Below are positions 27,456 through 38,300 of a DNA stretch of 64,000 nucleotides, in pieces. The notes beneath the pieces were generated by a model that ran no database searches, was not told the origin of the DNA, and was given only the letters and a program-made list of their open reading frames with translations. The DNA is taken from positions 53,451 to 117,450 of the forward strand of contig NZ_JAGXCY010000013.1 in assembly GCF_018310695.1 (NCBI RefSeq). The letters are read 5' to 3'. The translations under genes and the position numbers were made by a program. The stretch comes from Paenibacillus sp. Marseille-Q4541. GTDB lineage: Bacteria; Bacillota; Bacilli; Paenibacillales; Paenibacillaceae. The number at the start of each line of letters is the position of its first letter. Position 1 is the stretch's first letter.

Positions 27456-27478
27456 TGTAACTAGATTTTTGAGTTACA
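27456..27478 (+). promoter_or_regulatory. Perfect inverted repeat upstream of the response regulator gene
   Basis: TGTAACT and AGTTACA (7-bp perfect arms, 9-base spacer) lie 45 bases before the start codon. It could be the binding site of the response regulator itself. Confidence 0.5.
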
Positions 27479-27523
27479 CTTGCCATAACAGTTCAACTTG
27501 TCAGAAAGTGTGGTGGTTATCCA

Positions 27524-28213
27524 TTGTTTACAATTATGCTTATTGAAGACGATGTAACCTTGTTTGGAGAAATCAAGGAACGTCTTGCCCAGTGGTCGTA
27601 TAACGTATATGGAGTTCAAGCCTTTGACCAGGTATTTCAGGAGTTTACAACCGTAAAACCGGACCTTGTCATAATCGATATTCAGCTGCCGAAATTTGAT
27701 GGCTTTCACTGGTGCCGGATGATCCGGGCTCATTCCAATGTGCCGATTATTTTTCTATCCTCTAGGGATCATCCAACCGATATGGTCATGTCCATGCAGC
27801 TGGGAGCCGACGATTTTGTGCAGAAACCTTTTCACTTCGATGTTCTCATTGCCAAAATACAGGCTACCTTGCGCCGGGTTTACAACTATAATACAGAGCG
27901 AATTGAACTGCGGACCTGGCGAGGAGCAACCGTAGAGTACGTCAAAAACACGGTTTCAAGTAAGCAAGGAACCATCGACCTGACTAAAAACGAAATGTTT
28001 ATTCTAAAAATACTAACCGAGCATAAAAACCAAATTGTTAGCAGAGAAGAACTGATCAAAAATTTGTGGGATCACGAGCATTTTGTCAGCGATAATACGC
28101 TAACCGTGAATGTAAATCGGTTACGCAAGAAGCTTGAAACGATTGGACTCGATACTTATATTGAAACCAAAGTGGGACAAGGCTATATGGCAACGGAAGA
28201 GGCTTCCCCATGA
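27524..28213 (+). CDS. OmpR-family response regulator (BceR-like)
   Basis: The 229-residue protein starts at TTG 27524 behind GTGGTGG. The receiver domain (1-120) has the acidic pair EDD, the phospho-acceptor Asp in PDLVIIDIQLPKFDG (about 53), and FLSSRDH with the conserved Ser. The C-terminal winged helix (about 135-226) has the LTKNEMFILKIL and DNTLTVNVNRLRKKLE blocks. It overlaps the histidine kinase by 4 bases. Such regulators control ABC-type antimicrobial peptide resistance transporters, here encoded just downstream. Confidence 0.92.
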   Translation: MFTIMLIEDDVTLFGEIKERLAQWSYNVYGVQAFDQVFQEFTTVKPDLVIIDIQLPKFDGFHWCRMIRAHSNVPIIFLSSRDHPTDMVMSMQLGADDFVQKPFHFDVLIAKIQATLRRVYNYNTERIELRTWRGATVEYVKNTVSSKQGTIDLTKNEMFILKILTEHKNQIVSREELIKNLWDHEHFVSDNTLTVNVNRLRKKLETIGLDTYIETKVGQGYMATEEASP

Positions 28214-29217
28214 TCTGGACTTATATCAAAGAACGAAGAACTTGGCTGTTGCTCTTGCTGGCAGTGCAGCTGCTTATTCTGTTCATTTCCTATATCGATA
28301 ATACGATTCCATTTATGTCGATGCTGTACATTGTTCTCTTACTCTCTATTCTATGTATCGTCTTTGTCATACTGAGGTACACTAAAGAAACTAAGTTCTA
28401 TGCAAATCTAGAGAATTGGGATCATACGTATGATTTGGCCGAGCTAAAAGATGCGGATAGCCCGTTTGAACAGCTTGTTCTTCATGCGGTTACCTTGCAG
28501 ACAGAACGTTATAAACGGGAGAACTCCCATAATTTTATGTTGCTTGAACAAGAAAAAGACGAGCTTCTGTCCTGGATTCATGAGGTGAAAACACCACTGA
28601 CTGCAATGCAGCTCATGATTGACCGTCTTCCAGATGAGACATTACAGAGACAGCTTATGTATGAATGGCTGCGAATTCACCATCTTCTCGATCAACAACT
28701 TCACCAGAAGCGAATTCCTTTTATTCAAAACGATTTGTATATTGAAGTTTCCAAACTGGAGCCGATTATCTATCAGGAAATTCGTGCGCTCAAATCATGG
28801 TGTATTCAAAAAGGGATCGGATTTGATGTTTCTCTTCAGGCATCCGAAGTACTTACCGATGCCAAATGGCTTGGCTTTATTCTCAGGCAGTTGATTACAA
28901 ATGCAGTAAAATACAGCGCATCTTCCGATATTATTATTGAAAGCACTCGCTCGGACGATGATCATGTGGTACTGACGATTCAAGATACAGGGAGAGGAAT
29001 TGATCCGAAAGATCTGCCCCGTATTTATGAGAGAGGATTTACTTCAACTACGTATCATCAAGACGGTGCTTCCACAGGAATGGGCTTATATTTGGTTAAA
29101 CAAGTAGCCGATTCACTCTTCATTCGTATCGATGTAACCTCTGTGCTTGGAGAAGGTACAACCTTTACTTTGACCTTTCCACGAAAAAATGAATTTGTAC
29201 GTATAACGAGCATGTGA
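28210..29217 (+). CDS. Intramembrane-sensing histidine kinase (BceS-like)
   Basis: The 335-residue kinase overlaps the regulator by ATGA. Two N-terminal helices (about 10-30 and 35-57) have only a few residues between them, so there is no extracellular sensor. The phospho-acceptor His is in SWIHEVKTPLTAM (about 128). The ATPase domain has the N box QLITNAVKYSASS and GRGIDPKDLP and GASTGMGLYLVKQVA. In Bce systems such kinases sense through the partner permease. A hairpin overlaps the stop codon. Confidence 0.92.
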   Translation: MIWTYIKERRTWLLLLLAVQLLILFISYIDNTIPFMSMLYIVLLLSILCIVFVILRYTKETKFYANLENWDHTYDLAELKDADSPFEQLVLHAVTLQTERYKRENSHNFMLLEQEKDELLSWIHEVKTPLTAMQLMIDRLPDETLQRQLMYEWLRIHHLLDQQLHQKRIPFIQNDLYIEVSKLEPIIYQEIRALKSWCIQKGIGFDVSLQASEVLTDAKWLGFILRQLITNAVKYSASSDIIIESTRSDDDHVVLTIQDTGRGIDPKDLPRIYERGFTSTTYHQDGASTGMGLYLVKQVADSLFIRIDVTSVLGEGTTFTLTFPRKNEFVRITSM

Positions 29218-29238
29218 CAACATCGTCACATGCTTTTC
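29209..29238 (+). terminator. Hairpin at the end of the kinase gene
   Basis: AGCATGTGAC pairs perfectly with GTCACATGCT around a 6-base loop, then TTTTCTATATT. It may end the two-component transcript; its arms also resemble the TGTAAC/GTTACA repeat upstream of the regulator gene, so an operator role is possible. Confidence 0.6.
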
Positions 29239-29313
29239 TATATTGTTCGCCAAATCGAAGGAAAGAACCCTCCGCTTTTATTATGATAGGTACATAACAA
29301 AGGAGTGATTGAA

Positions 29314-30069
29314 TTGATAATTCTACAAGCTAATAAAATTCATAAAACATACGGGAATAAATTCAACAAACAAGAAGTCCTTAAAGGCATCGACCTTCGG
29401 GTGAATAAAGGAGAATTCGTGAGCATTATGGGTGCTTCCGGATCGGGGAAAACTACGCTCTTAAACGTCCTTTCTTCCATTGACCGTGTTAGTCAAGGAA
29501 CCATTGAAATCGAAGGGAAAGAATTTACGGGGATGAAAGAGAAGCAGCTTGCTGAGTTTCGTAAACATCACCTTGGCTTTATTTTTCAGGAATATAACTT
29601 ACTGGACACATTGACGGTACGTGAAAATGTACTGCTTCCGCTATCCATCAAAAAAGTATCCAAAAAAGAAGCGAATGAAAAATTCAAAGAAATTGCTACA
29701 GAACTCGGAATTTACGAGCTCATGGACAAATACCCAGGCGAAATTTCAGGCGGTCAAAAGCAGCGTACATCGGCAGCGCGTGCCTTTGTACATGATCCGA
29801 GCATTATTTTTGCAGATGAGCCAACGGGTGCCCTTGATTCCAAATCAGCTTCTGATCTGCTCAATAAACTTAGCGATATGAATGAAAAACTTCAATCGAC
29901 TATCGTCATGGTTACGCATGATCCGGTAGCCGCGAGCTATTGCAGCCGAGTCATTTTTATTAAGGACGGTCAAATTTATACCGAGCTTAATAAAGGGGAA
30001 GAATCTAGACAAGCCTTCTTTAATGACATCATCAAAACACAAGGCGTGCTAGGCGGTGTTCAAGAGTGA
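29314..30069 (+). CDS. ABC transporter ATP-binding protein (BceA-like)
   Basis: I choose TTG 29314, eight bases after AAGGAG; GTG 29305 sits inside that site. The 251-residue ATPase has Walker [11 protein letters not shown]-loop [13 protein letters not shown], signature ISGGQKQR, Walker [14 protein letters not shown] and the H-loop MVTHDP. This LolD/MacB-type profile with the following FtsX-like permease matches Bce-type peptide antibiotic resistance. It overlaps the permease gene by 4 bases. Confidence 0.93.
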   Translation: MIILQANKIHKTYGNKFNKQEVLKGIDLRVNKGEFVSIMGASGSGKTTLLNVLSSIDRVSQGTIEIEGKEFTGMKEKQLAEFRKHHLGFIFQEYNLLDTLTVRENVLLPLSIKKVSKKEANEKFKEIATELGIYELMDKYPGEISGGQKQRTSAARAFVHDPSIIFADEPTGALDSKSASDLLNKLSDMNEKLQSTIVMVTHDPVAASYCSRVIFIKDGQIYTELNKGEESRQAFFNDIIKTQGVLGGVQE

Positions 30070-32006
30070 ATCTTAACTACCTGATCTTTCGCAATCTGAA
30101 AAAAAACATTAAAAATTATTATCTTTATGTATTTGCTCTTATCTTCAGCGTGGCGCTGTATTTTTCTTTTGTGACACTTCAGTACGATCCAGCGCTGGAT
30201 GAGGCAGCTGGCTCCATTAAAGGAGGGGCAGCCATCGGTGCTGCATCTGTTCTGCTTGTGGCCATTGTCGCTACCTTCCTGCTGTATGCAAACACAATCT
30301 TTATTAAACGTCGCAGCAAGGAAATCGGACTGTTTCAGCTGATTGGACTTACGAAAGGAAAAATATTTCAAATTTTAAGCGCAGAAAATCTAATTCTTTA
30401 TTTTGGCTCGATGATTGTCGGAATTGCATCTGGATTCGCTGCCTCCCGGCTCGTGCTCATGATCCTATTTAAAATTACCGGGGTGCAGGCTATCGCGAGT
30501 TTGCGTTTCTCTACAGAAGCGCTGATCCAAACGGTTATTGTCTTTGTCGCGATCTATGCGCTCATCATGATCATGAACTATACGTTTATTAAACGCCAAA
30601 GCATCCTTTCGCTGTTCCGTGTCACCTCTTCTACGCAGCAGCGTGTTCAGAAGATGTCCTGGTGGGAAATTATCATGGGCCTGCTTGGTCTAATCCTCAT
30701 TCTGCTTGGCTACTATGTATCTACATTGCTATTTAGCGGCACATTTTCTGAAATGAACATGCTCATGTTGATGATGATTTTTATCCTTGGCTCCGTTATT
30801 GTGGGGACCTATTTGTTCTACAAAGGATCTGTCAGCTTTATTTTTAATGCAATACGTAAAAACCGCAAAGGTTATTTGTCTATTAATGAAGTACTTTCTC
30901 TGTCGTCCATTATGTTCCGGATGAAGTCCAATGCACTGCTTCTAACCATTATTACAACCGTATCGGCGCTTGCCATTGGATTGTTGTCGCTTAGTTATAT
31001 CTCTTATTATTCGGCGGGTACAGTAGCGAAGCAGAGTGTCCCGAATGATTTTAGTTTTGCAAAAGTGGAAGTGAAAGACGCTTTCATTGCAGAACTGAAT
31101 AGCAACCAAATTGCTTATAAAGAAATTTACAGAGAACCGATTATGATAGACATGGATATTTCTCAAGTTATCCTTAATAAAGGTTCAATAGCTATCGGTA
31201 TGAATGATAAGTTTACAACACCAATGATCTCGGAGACACAAGCAGGCATTAAAGACCTTGAACCAGGGGAAGTTCTGTTTACAGGATATACCGGGGCAAT
31301 AAGCTCTTTTATGCCGCTCAAAGAAACAGGAGAGGTTAAGCTCCTTGGTACGAACAAGTCTTTACCACTGCATCTTGTAGGAATTGAGAAGGAAACCCTC
31401 CTAAGTTCATTTTACAGTGGCGTGATACCCGTTGCTGTTGTAGATGATACGGTATATGAAGATTTCCGCGAGGAGTTTAACCCTGACTATCAAGATGAGT
31501 ATAGATCTACCTACTACGGAATTGATATAACAGACCGCTCTGAGGTTTCTGTAGCAAATGACATCTTCCGTGAACAAGGTTTGGAAATCCCGAACTACTC
31601 TCAATTGGATATGAGACTCACGCAACAAGAAAATATCGGTCTCATCATGTTTATCGTCGGATTTTTAGGGCTTACTTTCCTGATTACTTCGGGATGTATT
31701 CTGTACTTTAAACAGATGGATGAGAGTGAAGAAGAAAGATCCAATTACACCATTTTACGAAAGCTCGGATTTACGCAAGGAAACCTGCTTCGCGGAATTC
31801 AGTTCAAGCAGTTGTTCAATTTTGGTATCCCTCTTGTCGTGGGACTTTGTCACAGCTACTTTGCCGTCAAATCGGGCTGGTTCTTCTTTGGAACAGAACT
31901 TCTCACTCCAATGATTATGGTTATGATCGTATATACAGGACTTTATTCCATCTTCGGCATTCTGTCCGTACTTTATTACAAGAAAGTGATTAAGGAGTCT
32001 CTATAA
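30066..32006 (+). CDS. FtsX-family ABC permease (BceB-like)
   Basis: The 646-residue protein starts at GTG 30066. It has the ten-helix layout of BceB permeases: helices 1-4 in the first 190 residues, helices 5-7 about 200-320, a large extracellular domain of about 180 residues (about 325-515, [10 protein letters not shown] onward), then helices 8-10. That domain recognises bacitracin-, nisin- or mersacidin-type peptides in characterised members. The operon structure makes it the sensor and effector for the upstream kinase. Confidence 0.93.
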   Translation: MNLNYLIFRNLKKNIKNYYLYVFALIFSVALYFSFVTLQYDPALDEAAGSIKGGAAIGAASVLLVAIVATFLLYANTIFIKRRSKEIGLFQLIGLTKGKIFQILSAENLILYFGSMIVGIASGFAASRLVLMILFKITGVQAIASLRFSTEALIQTVIVFVAIYALIMIMNYTFIKRQSILSLFRVTSSTQQRVQKMSWWEIIMGLLGLILILLGYYVSTLLFSGTFSEMNMLMLMMIFILGSVIVGTYLFYKGSVSFIFNAIRKNRKGYLSINEVLSLSSIMFRMKSNALLLTIITTVSALAIGLLSLSYISYYSAGTVAKQSVPNDFSFAKVEVKDAFIAELNSNQIAYKEIYREPIMIDMDISQVILNKGSIAIGMNDKFTTPMISETQAGIKDLEPGEVLFTGYTGAISSFMPLKETGEVKLLGTNKSLPLHLVGIEKETLLSSFYSGVIPVAVVDDTVYEDFREEFNPDYQDEYRSTYYGIDITDRSEVSVANDIFREQGLEIPNYSQLDMRLTQQENIGLIMFIVGFLGLTFLITSGCILYFKQMDESEEERSNYTILRKLGFTQGNLLRGIQFKQLFNFGIPLVVGLCHSYFAVKSGWFFFGTELLTPMIMVMIVYTGLYSIFGILSVLYYKKVIKESL

Positions 32007-32974
32007 TGAATTCTTCAACAACGCAGGCTAACCGAATCTCCGTGATTGATGCGCTTCGGGGCTTTGCCCTCATTGGGATTCTGTTTGTAAATATTATAAG
32101 TATTATAAATGCCATCTTCCCGGAACCTGCTTCCGGGGAGTGGTATTTATATCGTTTTTTCAATTACACGATAGAACAGCGTTTTTTTCTGATTTTCTCC
32201 ATGCTGTTTGGTACAGGATTCTATATCTTTATCTCTCGTGCTGAGAAAAGAGGGGATAACGCAACCCGTCTCTTCATTCGAAGATTACTTGTACTGCTCG
32301 TTTTCGGGATTGTCCATTTTATGTTTCAGCCCGGCGAAGCGCTTAGTATTTATGCTGTCATCGGATTTGCCTTGATTCCGTTCTATCAAAGAAAACCGGG
32401 TACGATTTTCCTTGCTTGTCTCTTGGCGCTGCTGCTCGGTATTTTCTTTGTAGAGTACTTCAACGTGCTCTCCATGATGCTGCTTGGCTTATTTATGGGG
32501 AAAATCCAGTTCTTCAGCCGGCTGGATCATTTCGAAAATCGAATTAAAATCGTGATGTGGATCGCCTTATTCCTGACACCGATTGCCCTATATATTCAAT
32601 ATATATCACTGCCAACTTCATGGTACGGAGCAGGTGCAGGAATAGGCGGGGTCGTCATGGCTACCTTATACGTGTGCGTTTTTCTACGATTCTACAAGTC
32701 TGCAACAGGTCGTAAATACCTGCGCCCTCTTGAATATTACGGAAGAATGGCACTGACTAATTATTTGGGCCAAACGGCTATTATTGTTATTGCTATGAAA
32801 CTGTTTGATCTTCAGGGGAACATAGGGTTGTTCCAAACAACACTGATGTCCATTGGCATCATCGTTGTACAAATTCCTTTAAGTATGTTGTGGTTGACGT
32901 TTTTCCGCATGGGCCCGCTGGAGTGGATCTGGCGTGTCGCCACCTATGGAAAGTATGTTAACATTCGTAAATAA
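32006..32974 (+). CDS. DUF418 domain membrane protein
   Basis: The 322-residue protein starts at an ATG that overlaps the permease stop by one base, so it is translationally coupled to the Bce genes. It has 8-10 hydrophobic helices and the DUF418/YeiB landmarks: an N-terminal RISVIDALRGFALIGILFVN and a C-terminal GRMALTNYLGQTAIIVI. Members are often near resistance genes, but no biochemical role is established. Its tight coupling suggests it works with the resistance transporter. Confidence 0.88.
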   Translation: MNSSTTQANRISVIDALRGFALIGILFVNIISIINAIFPEPASGEWYLYRFFNYTIEQRFFLIFSMLFGTGFYIFISRAEKRGDNATRLFIRRLLVLLVFGIVHFMFQPGEALSIYAVIGFALIPFYQRKPGTIFLACLLALLLGIFFVEYFNVLSMMLLGLFMGKIQFFSRLDHFENRIKIVMWIALFLTPIALYIQYISLPTSWYGAGAGIGGVVMATLYVCVFLRFYKSATGRKYLRPLEYYGRMALTNYLGQTAIIVIAMKLFDLQGNIGLFQTTLMSIGIIVVQIPLSMLWLTFFRMGPLEWIWRVATYGKYVNIRK

Positions 32975-32983
32975 GATGGATTC

Positions 32984-33029
32984 AAAAAGCCGCAAGTCCA
33001 TTCATTCATGGATTTGCGGCTTTTTTTAA
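32984..33029. terminator. Terminator after the Bce operon (bidirectional)
   Basis: AAAAAGCCGCAAGTCCAT pairs with ATGGATTTGCGGCTTTTT (one U-G pair), with T and A runs on both sides. It also ends the convergent MFS gene. Confidence 0.85.
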
Positions 33030-33048
33030 TTCGTTCATTCCTGATCTC

Positions 33049-34266
33049 TTAATTCAATACGGTAAGTTCATGATCCTGTACTTTACCTTTTTCTTTTCGC
33101 CCGACAATCAGATAATACAAGAAAAGTGCAACTACAAGGAGAATGCCCATCGCGATATACATTCCTCTATATCCGATAGATGGAGCCAAAAATCCAAGTA
33201 AGAACGGTCCGACACCGATGCCCACATCTACACAAATATAGAAAGTGGAGGTAGCAAGCCCCATCCGGTGAACTGGTGATTTTTTGACCGCCAGCGCCTG
33301 AGCACTGGACTGCGTTGTTCCGTATCCAAGCCCAACGAAGACGGCTGATATCAGCAACATGAATCCCGAGTGAACCTGACTTAGCAGGAAGATCCCAATA
33401 GCAAAGGAAATAATTGCCGGATACATAACAAAGTTAACGCCATACTTATCAAACCATTTTCCTGTAAAAGGTCTCGTCAAGATGACGACGATTGCATACA
33501 CAATAAAGAAGAAACTGGCCACTTCGGTCAGGCTGATCTTCTCCGCATAAAGCGTGAGATAAGACAGAATACTGGAGTAAGCAAACCCCATAAAGAAGCT
33601 AACAATTGAAATTGGCACTGCTTTCGGCTCGATAAAATTGGACAGTTTTAAGCCTTTCAGATCGCCCTTCTGCTCTGCAGTTAAAGTAAGCTGAGGAACC
33701 TTCATGAAAAAGGCAGCGAGCAAAGAAAGCACACCGAGTACGGCGCATAATACAAAATTCCCGGTTACGGAAACATTACCGCTAATCATCAGTCCCAAGA
33801 AGGGGCCGATAGCCGATGCGATAATAATACTCACCCCATAATAGCCGGTTCCTTCTCCTCTTCTGCTATGCGGAATAAGACTAGCGGATATGGTACCTGT
33901 AGCTGTCGAAGCTAAAGCAAAAGCCATACCATGCAGAAAACGAACAACAAGCAGCGCAGCCATACTATTGATAACAAAATAGAGCAGGCCTAGGAGGGCA
34001 AAGAAAATAAGTCCTGTAAATAACATACGTTTACGTCCTACGCGTTCAATCAAACTTCCGCCCGCCAGACGACCAATCAGGGCGCCGATAACAAAGATGC
34101 TCGATCCTAGAGCTGCCAAGCTTTCGGATACATGGAATTCTTTAATCGCGTAAGAGGGGATGACGACGACAAGTAAATAAAAGCAAAGAAACAATAAAAA
34201 ATTCACACCAAAAACGATCAGGAAGTCTTTAGTCCATAATCGCTCTTTTGTATCTGTGGTTTCCAT
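33049..34266 (-). CDS. MFS transporter, 12-helix drug-efflux type
   Basis: The 405-residue protein has 12 membrane segments, the motif LIERVGRKRMLFTG between helices 2 and 3, and a large central loop near residue 200. It begins directly after the stop of the MarR gene, so the two form an operon with the regulator first. MarR-MFS pairs usually mediate efflux of the compound that relieves repression. The substrate is unknown. Confidence 0.9.
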   Translation of the reverse strand: METTDTKERLWTKDFLIVFGVNFLLFLCFYLLVVVIPSYAIKEFHVSESLAALGSSIFVIGALIGRLAGGSLIERVGRKRMLFTGLIFFALLGLLYFVINSMAALLVVRFLHGMAFALASTATGTISASLIPHSRRGEGTGYYGVSIIIASAIGPFLGLMISGNVSVTGNFVLCAVLGVLSLLAAFFMKVPQLTLTAEQKGDLKGLKLSNFIEPKAVPISIVSFFMGFAYSSILSYLTLYAEKISLTEVASFFFIVYAIVVILTRPFTGKWFDKYGVNFVMYPAIISFAIGIFLLSQVHSGFMLLISAVFVGLGYGTTQSSAQALAVKKSPVHRMGLATSTFYICVDVGIGVGPFLLGFLAPSIGYRGMYIAMGILLVVALFLYYLIVGRKEKGKVQDHELTVLN

Positions 34267-34695
34267 TTAATCACCTTTTTCAATAATGTTGTTTCGGACG
34301 AGATCCATTACCTGGATAACCAAGCTTTGTTCCTCGGCAGAAACGCCCTCCATAATTTTCTTCTCGTACTCATCCAGCAACTTACGGATCTCAGCAGTGA
34401 CTTCCTTGCCTCTCTCCGAAAGCTGGATTCTCTTCTCCCGCTTGTCACTAACCGGAATTTGCTCCACGTATTCAAGTTTAAGGAGAGTCATAACGGTTCT
34501 TGTTATGGTGGGTTTCTCCACATATAGATGTTTAGACAGCTCTACCAAAGAGGTCGATTGGTACATATCAAGATAGTACATGATTGACCACTGAGCGTTA
34601 TGGAGCTGATAGACTTCAAGCATACGATTCAGTTCACTGACAAAAGGGCGATACAACAAAAAGTATTTATGAAAAAAAGTTCTGTGGGCGTTCAT
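34267..34695 (-). CDS. MarR family transcriptional regulator
   Basis: The 142-residue protein has a MarR winged helix: LVELSKHLYVEKPTITRTVMTLLKLEYVEQ as recognition region (about 50-80) and the wing VSDKREKRIQLSERGKE. The start at ATG 34695 is preceded by CGGAGG. It is cotranscribed with the MFS exporter and very likely represses both through the inverted repeat upstream. Two terminal helices give the dimer interface. Confidence 0.92.
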   Translation of the reverse strand: MNAHRTFFHKYFLLYRPFVSELNRMLEVYQLHNAQWSIMYYLDMYQSTSLVELSKHLYVEKPTITRTVMTLLKLEYVEQIPVSDKREKRIQLSERGKEVTAEIRKLLDEYEKKIMEGVSAEEQSLVIQVMDLVRNNIIEKGD

Positions 34696-34711
34696 CTCAA
34701 CCTCCGAAATT

Positions 34712-34767
34712 TAGTTACTCTAGGTAACTACTTATTAAAGTATAGTGAAACTATTTACATATGTAAA
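34712..34767 (-). promoter_or_regulatory. Promoter and MarR operator of the MarR-MFS operon
   Basis: On the minus strand TTTACA (34762-34767), a 17-base spacer and TATACT (34739-34744) form a sigma-A promoter. TAGTTAC-TCTAG-GTAACTA (34712-34730), a perfect 7-5-7 inverted repeat, lies just downstream of the expected transcript start, a standard repressor position. Confidence 0.75.
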
Positions 34768-35199
34768 GGTGTTTTTGAAAATGAATTGTAATAGGTTGTC
34801 CATTTGCATGTCTTTTCAGTATGAGTTTTCATTAGAGCTTGCAAGATGAATGCCTATATCATTTGTGGGGAAAATAACCGATGTTGAACAAGGTCCGATG
34901 AGGACATCGTGCCTTTTTGAAATGTAGCATTGGGCCAATTACTCTCCTCTTCTTTCGTATTTAAACATAGGTCAATTAAGGATTTGGGTAAAAATCTTAG
35001 TTTTATATCCCTCACAAATAGAGACTTTGGTCTCACACATCCTAGCATTTATGTATCCATCTAGATAGTTAGAATCATATTTGTCAAATCTTGTACATTA
35101 CCCATTCAAAACCAAATTTGTTTGTGATAGCATAGCAGTTGTTATTCGGGTCCTGAAGTATGCTTTCTAGTCAAGAAGTAATAAGGAATATATCCCAAC
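34768..35199. other. Intergenic stretch with no gene recognised
   Basis: About 430 bases between the MarR promoter and the leader of the giant nucleotidase gene. A 64-codon minus-strand frame (34854-35048) has no ribosome site and no familiar motif, so I do not call it. Confidence 0.4.
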
Positions 35200-35252
35200 A
35201 AGGTGAGGTGATGATGAATACGCTTAAGTATTGATCTTCCTCGCCTTTTTTA
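35200..35252 (+). terminator. Terminator-like hairpin in the leader of the giant nucleotidase gene
   Basis: AAGGTGAGG pairs with CCTCGCCTT (one U-G pair) and is followed by six T. An inner hairpin (AATAC/GTATT) sits in the loop, and a 7-codon frame (MMNTLKY) with GGTGAGG upstream lies across it. There is no plus-strand gene upstream for it to terminate, so it may be an attenuator 133 bases before the start codon. Confidence 0.5.
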
Positions 35253-35384
35253 AAGTTTACATGGAACGTCAAGAAACAACGATTTTACAAAGTTCTAACG
35301 TTTTACTCGCACTGTACTTATACTTTCCATCTATAGTAAATAAGTTCACTATTATATTCTTCATAAAAGGGAGAGAAATCTGGA

Positions 35385-38300
35385 ATGCGTAGTCTTCACA
35401 AGCAAAAAAGACGAATCAGCCTGCTTCTAGCTGTCGTTCTGTTGATTAGTACCCTCCTGCCCGTTAGCCTTATTTCTACAGCCAACGCAGCTGTTAACAA
35501 CGACCAGGTTGTCATCAGCCAAGTGTACGGTGGTGGCGGGAACAACGGTGCTACATACACCAATGACTTTATTGAGTTGTACAACCCTACGAGTCAGCCA
35601 ATTAATTTAACCGGCTGGAAGATACGTTATGCCTCTAAAGCTGGGAATTTCAGCGACAGTAGCTCTACAACTCTAACAGGTAATATTGCACCTCATTCCT
35701 ATTTTCTTATTGAGCAAGCCAAAGGGACGGGCGGTACTGTAGCTTTACCTAAACCAGATCAATCAGGAACCCTTGCTATGGGTGCTGCCGAAGGAAAAGT
35801 GGAGCTCGTAAACGCAGCTTCAGCTTCGGTTGATATTGTAGGTTACGGCCAAGCAACGAATGTGGAAGGAACACCGACGGATGTTTTATCGAGTTCCGCA
35901 GCTGCGATTCGTAAAGCTCTGCCAGGCGGACCTACTGACAATCGTGGTCTGGATACGAATAACAATAAAGACGACTTTACTGTGACGAGCCCAGATCCAC
36001 GCAACAGCTCTTACGTACATCCCGCTAGTGATGTACTCGGACAAGTAACAGCAAGTCCTGCTCCTAATGCTTGGCAACCAGGGACACAGATTTCACTGAA
36101 CCCGCCAACAGCGTCGGCTTCTGTATATGCCGATGTATATGGTGCTGACGGAGAAGGTACAGGATATAAACTTGTTACCGAGCCTCTTACTTTAAATGAA
36201 CCTATTCGAATTGATACTTATGCAGCGCAAGAAGGACTCGCTGACGGCCCTAAGACTTCTTTCCAGTACGATGTTCTGAATCAGACTACGGTAGCAGATG
36301 CACGCACCGCAGCCAAATCAGACAATGTATGGACAGAAGGGATTATTACACATATCGAAGGTAGAGAAACTTATATTCAAGATGAAACAGCAGGGATTGT
36401 ACTCTATGATTACCCGCTAGATGCTGAGCCGGGCGACCAGGTTAATGTAGCTGGGGTTATGGAGATCTATAACAACCTCCAAGAACTTAAACCACATGAG
36501 CTTTTGTCTTCCCAAGTAGTTAATCGCGGTGTAGGTGTTCCCTCCCCCCTTTCGATTACGGGAGCGGATCTCTCTACTGTTAATGGAGAGACGTACGAAG
36601 CTCGATTGGTCTCGCTAGATAACGTAGAAATTGTATCTGGCACAAAGCCGCAGTTCACTGCCAAACAAGGCGGAGAACAGTTCACGATCTACTCCAACCT
36701 TGCCGGACTTCAAGCAGGTAAGACGTACAGCCGGATTATTGGTGTAGTGAAACAATTCGCAAATAATTATCAACTGATTCCATTAAACGAAGCTTCCCTT
36801 ATCGAGGAACTGTTCTCGGTACAAGCAAGCCCTGCTTCAGGTCCCATCATTCGTGGTAGCTCCGTTACACTATCCAGCCCTACGGAGAATACGGACATCT
36901 ACTACACACTGGATGGATCTGATCCGACAACATCAAGCACACGTTACAACGCACAAATCCAGATCAACGAAGATGTCACGCTCAAAGCGATTGTTGTTCA
37001 AGGATCTGAGACAAGCCGTATTTATGAATTCACTTATACGGCAGTAGACCAACCGCGAATTAGTGATATTCAAGGAGAGTCACACAAGTCTTCTTTTGAC
37101 GGTCAAAATGTAAAAGATATTGAAGGTGTAGTTACTCAGTATGGCTACAGCTTCTCGAATGGAAGCATCCGAGGCTTCTACATTCAAGATCCTGAGCCAG
37201 ACAACAACGACAATACATCGGATGCCATTTATGTGTACTCCACAAGTGCAAACCGTCCGGCTATAGGCGATCTCGTATCCGTAACTGGTAAAGTAGCCGA
37301 GTATAACGAAGGCAGCACGAGCAACTTGACCACAACGCAGATCGAGCTCCAGTCTTATACCAAGCTAGCTGAGGACCAAGAACTACCCGCACCTATCATT
37401 CTCGGTAAAAATGGCCGTGCCATTCCAAATGCGATCATTGATAATGATGAATTAGCGGTGTTCGATCCACAAGAAGACGCTATCGACTTTTACGAGTCCC
37501 TTGAAGGGATGCGCGTTCAGCTTGAAAATCCAACGATTATTAGCCCTTACTGGGCAAGTGCAGGAACATATAACATCGCAACCCGTGTTGAAAATAACAC
37601 AGCCGACGCTATCACTCCTGCAGGTGGTCTTGTTCTGAAAGAAGCATACAATTACAATCCGCAGCGCCTCATCATCGCTTACAGTAATCCAGGTCAAGAA
37701 GTCAAAACCGGTGATACGTTTGCATCCGATGTGACAGGCGTCATTGGATATAACAACAGTAACTTCAAAGTCATTCCTGCTCAAGGCGAGCTACCTGCAA
37801 TTATTAAAGGTAGCTATGAACAAGAAGTAACCACTATTGAGACAGATCCTAACAAACTTCGTGTAGCCTCCTATAACATTGAAAATTTCTATCCAGGTGT
37901 AGGAGCGGAGAAAATCAATAAACTTGCGACCTCCTTTGTGGAGAATATGAAGTCACCAGACATCATCAGTTTGGTTGAAGTCCAAGATAACAATGGCGAA
38001 CAAAATGATGGAACAACCGATGCAATTCAAAGCTACCAAACCCTTATCAATGCGATCAAAAATGTCGGTGGCCCAACTTACGAATACACTGACATCGCTC
38101 CTGTTAATAACGCAGATGGTGGTGCACCAGGTGCAAATATTCGTGTAGGTTATCTGTATAATCCAGAACGAGTGACACTATCTGCTAGTGTGAATGCTAA
38201 AAAAGGGACTTCCACCGAGGCGGTTTCCTATCATGCAGAAACAGATCAGCTGAGTGTGAATCCAGGCCGAGTGGATCCAACGAACGTAAACTTTAATGCT

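Noticed and set aside
34854..35048. 64-codon minus-strand frame in the gap before the giant nucleotidase
   Set aside because: No ribosome site, no familiar motif and odd composition. I considered a transposase fragment but saw no inverted repeats or target duplication.
35284..35325. TTTACA/TTTACT hexamers upstream of the giant nucleotidase as a PhoP site
   Set aside because: Spacing does not follow the 11-base period and only single hexamers match well.
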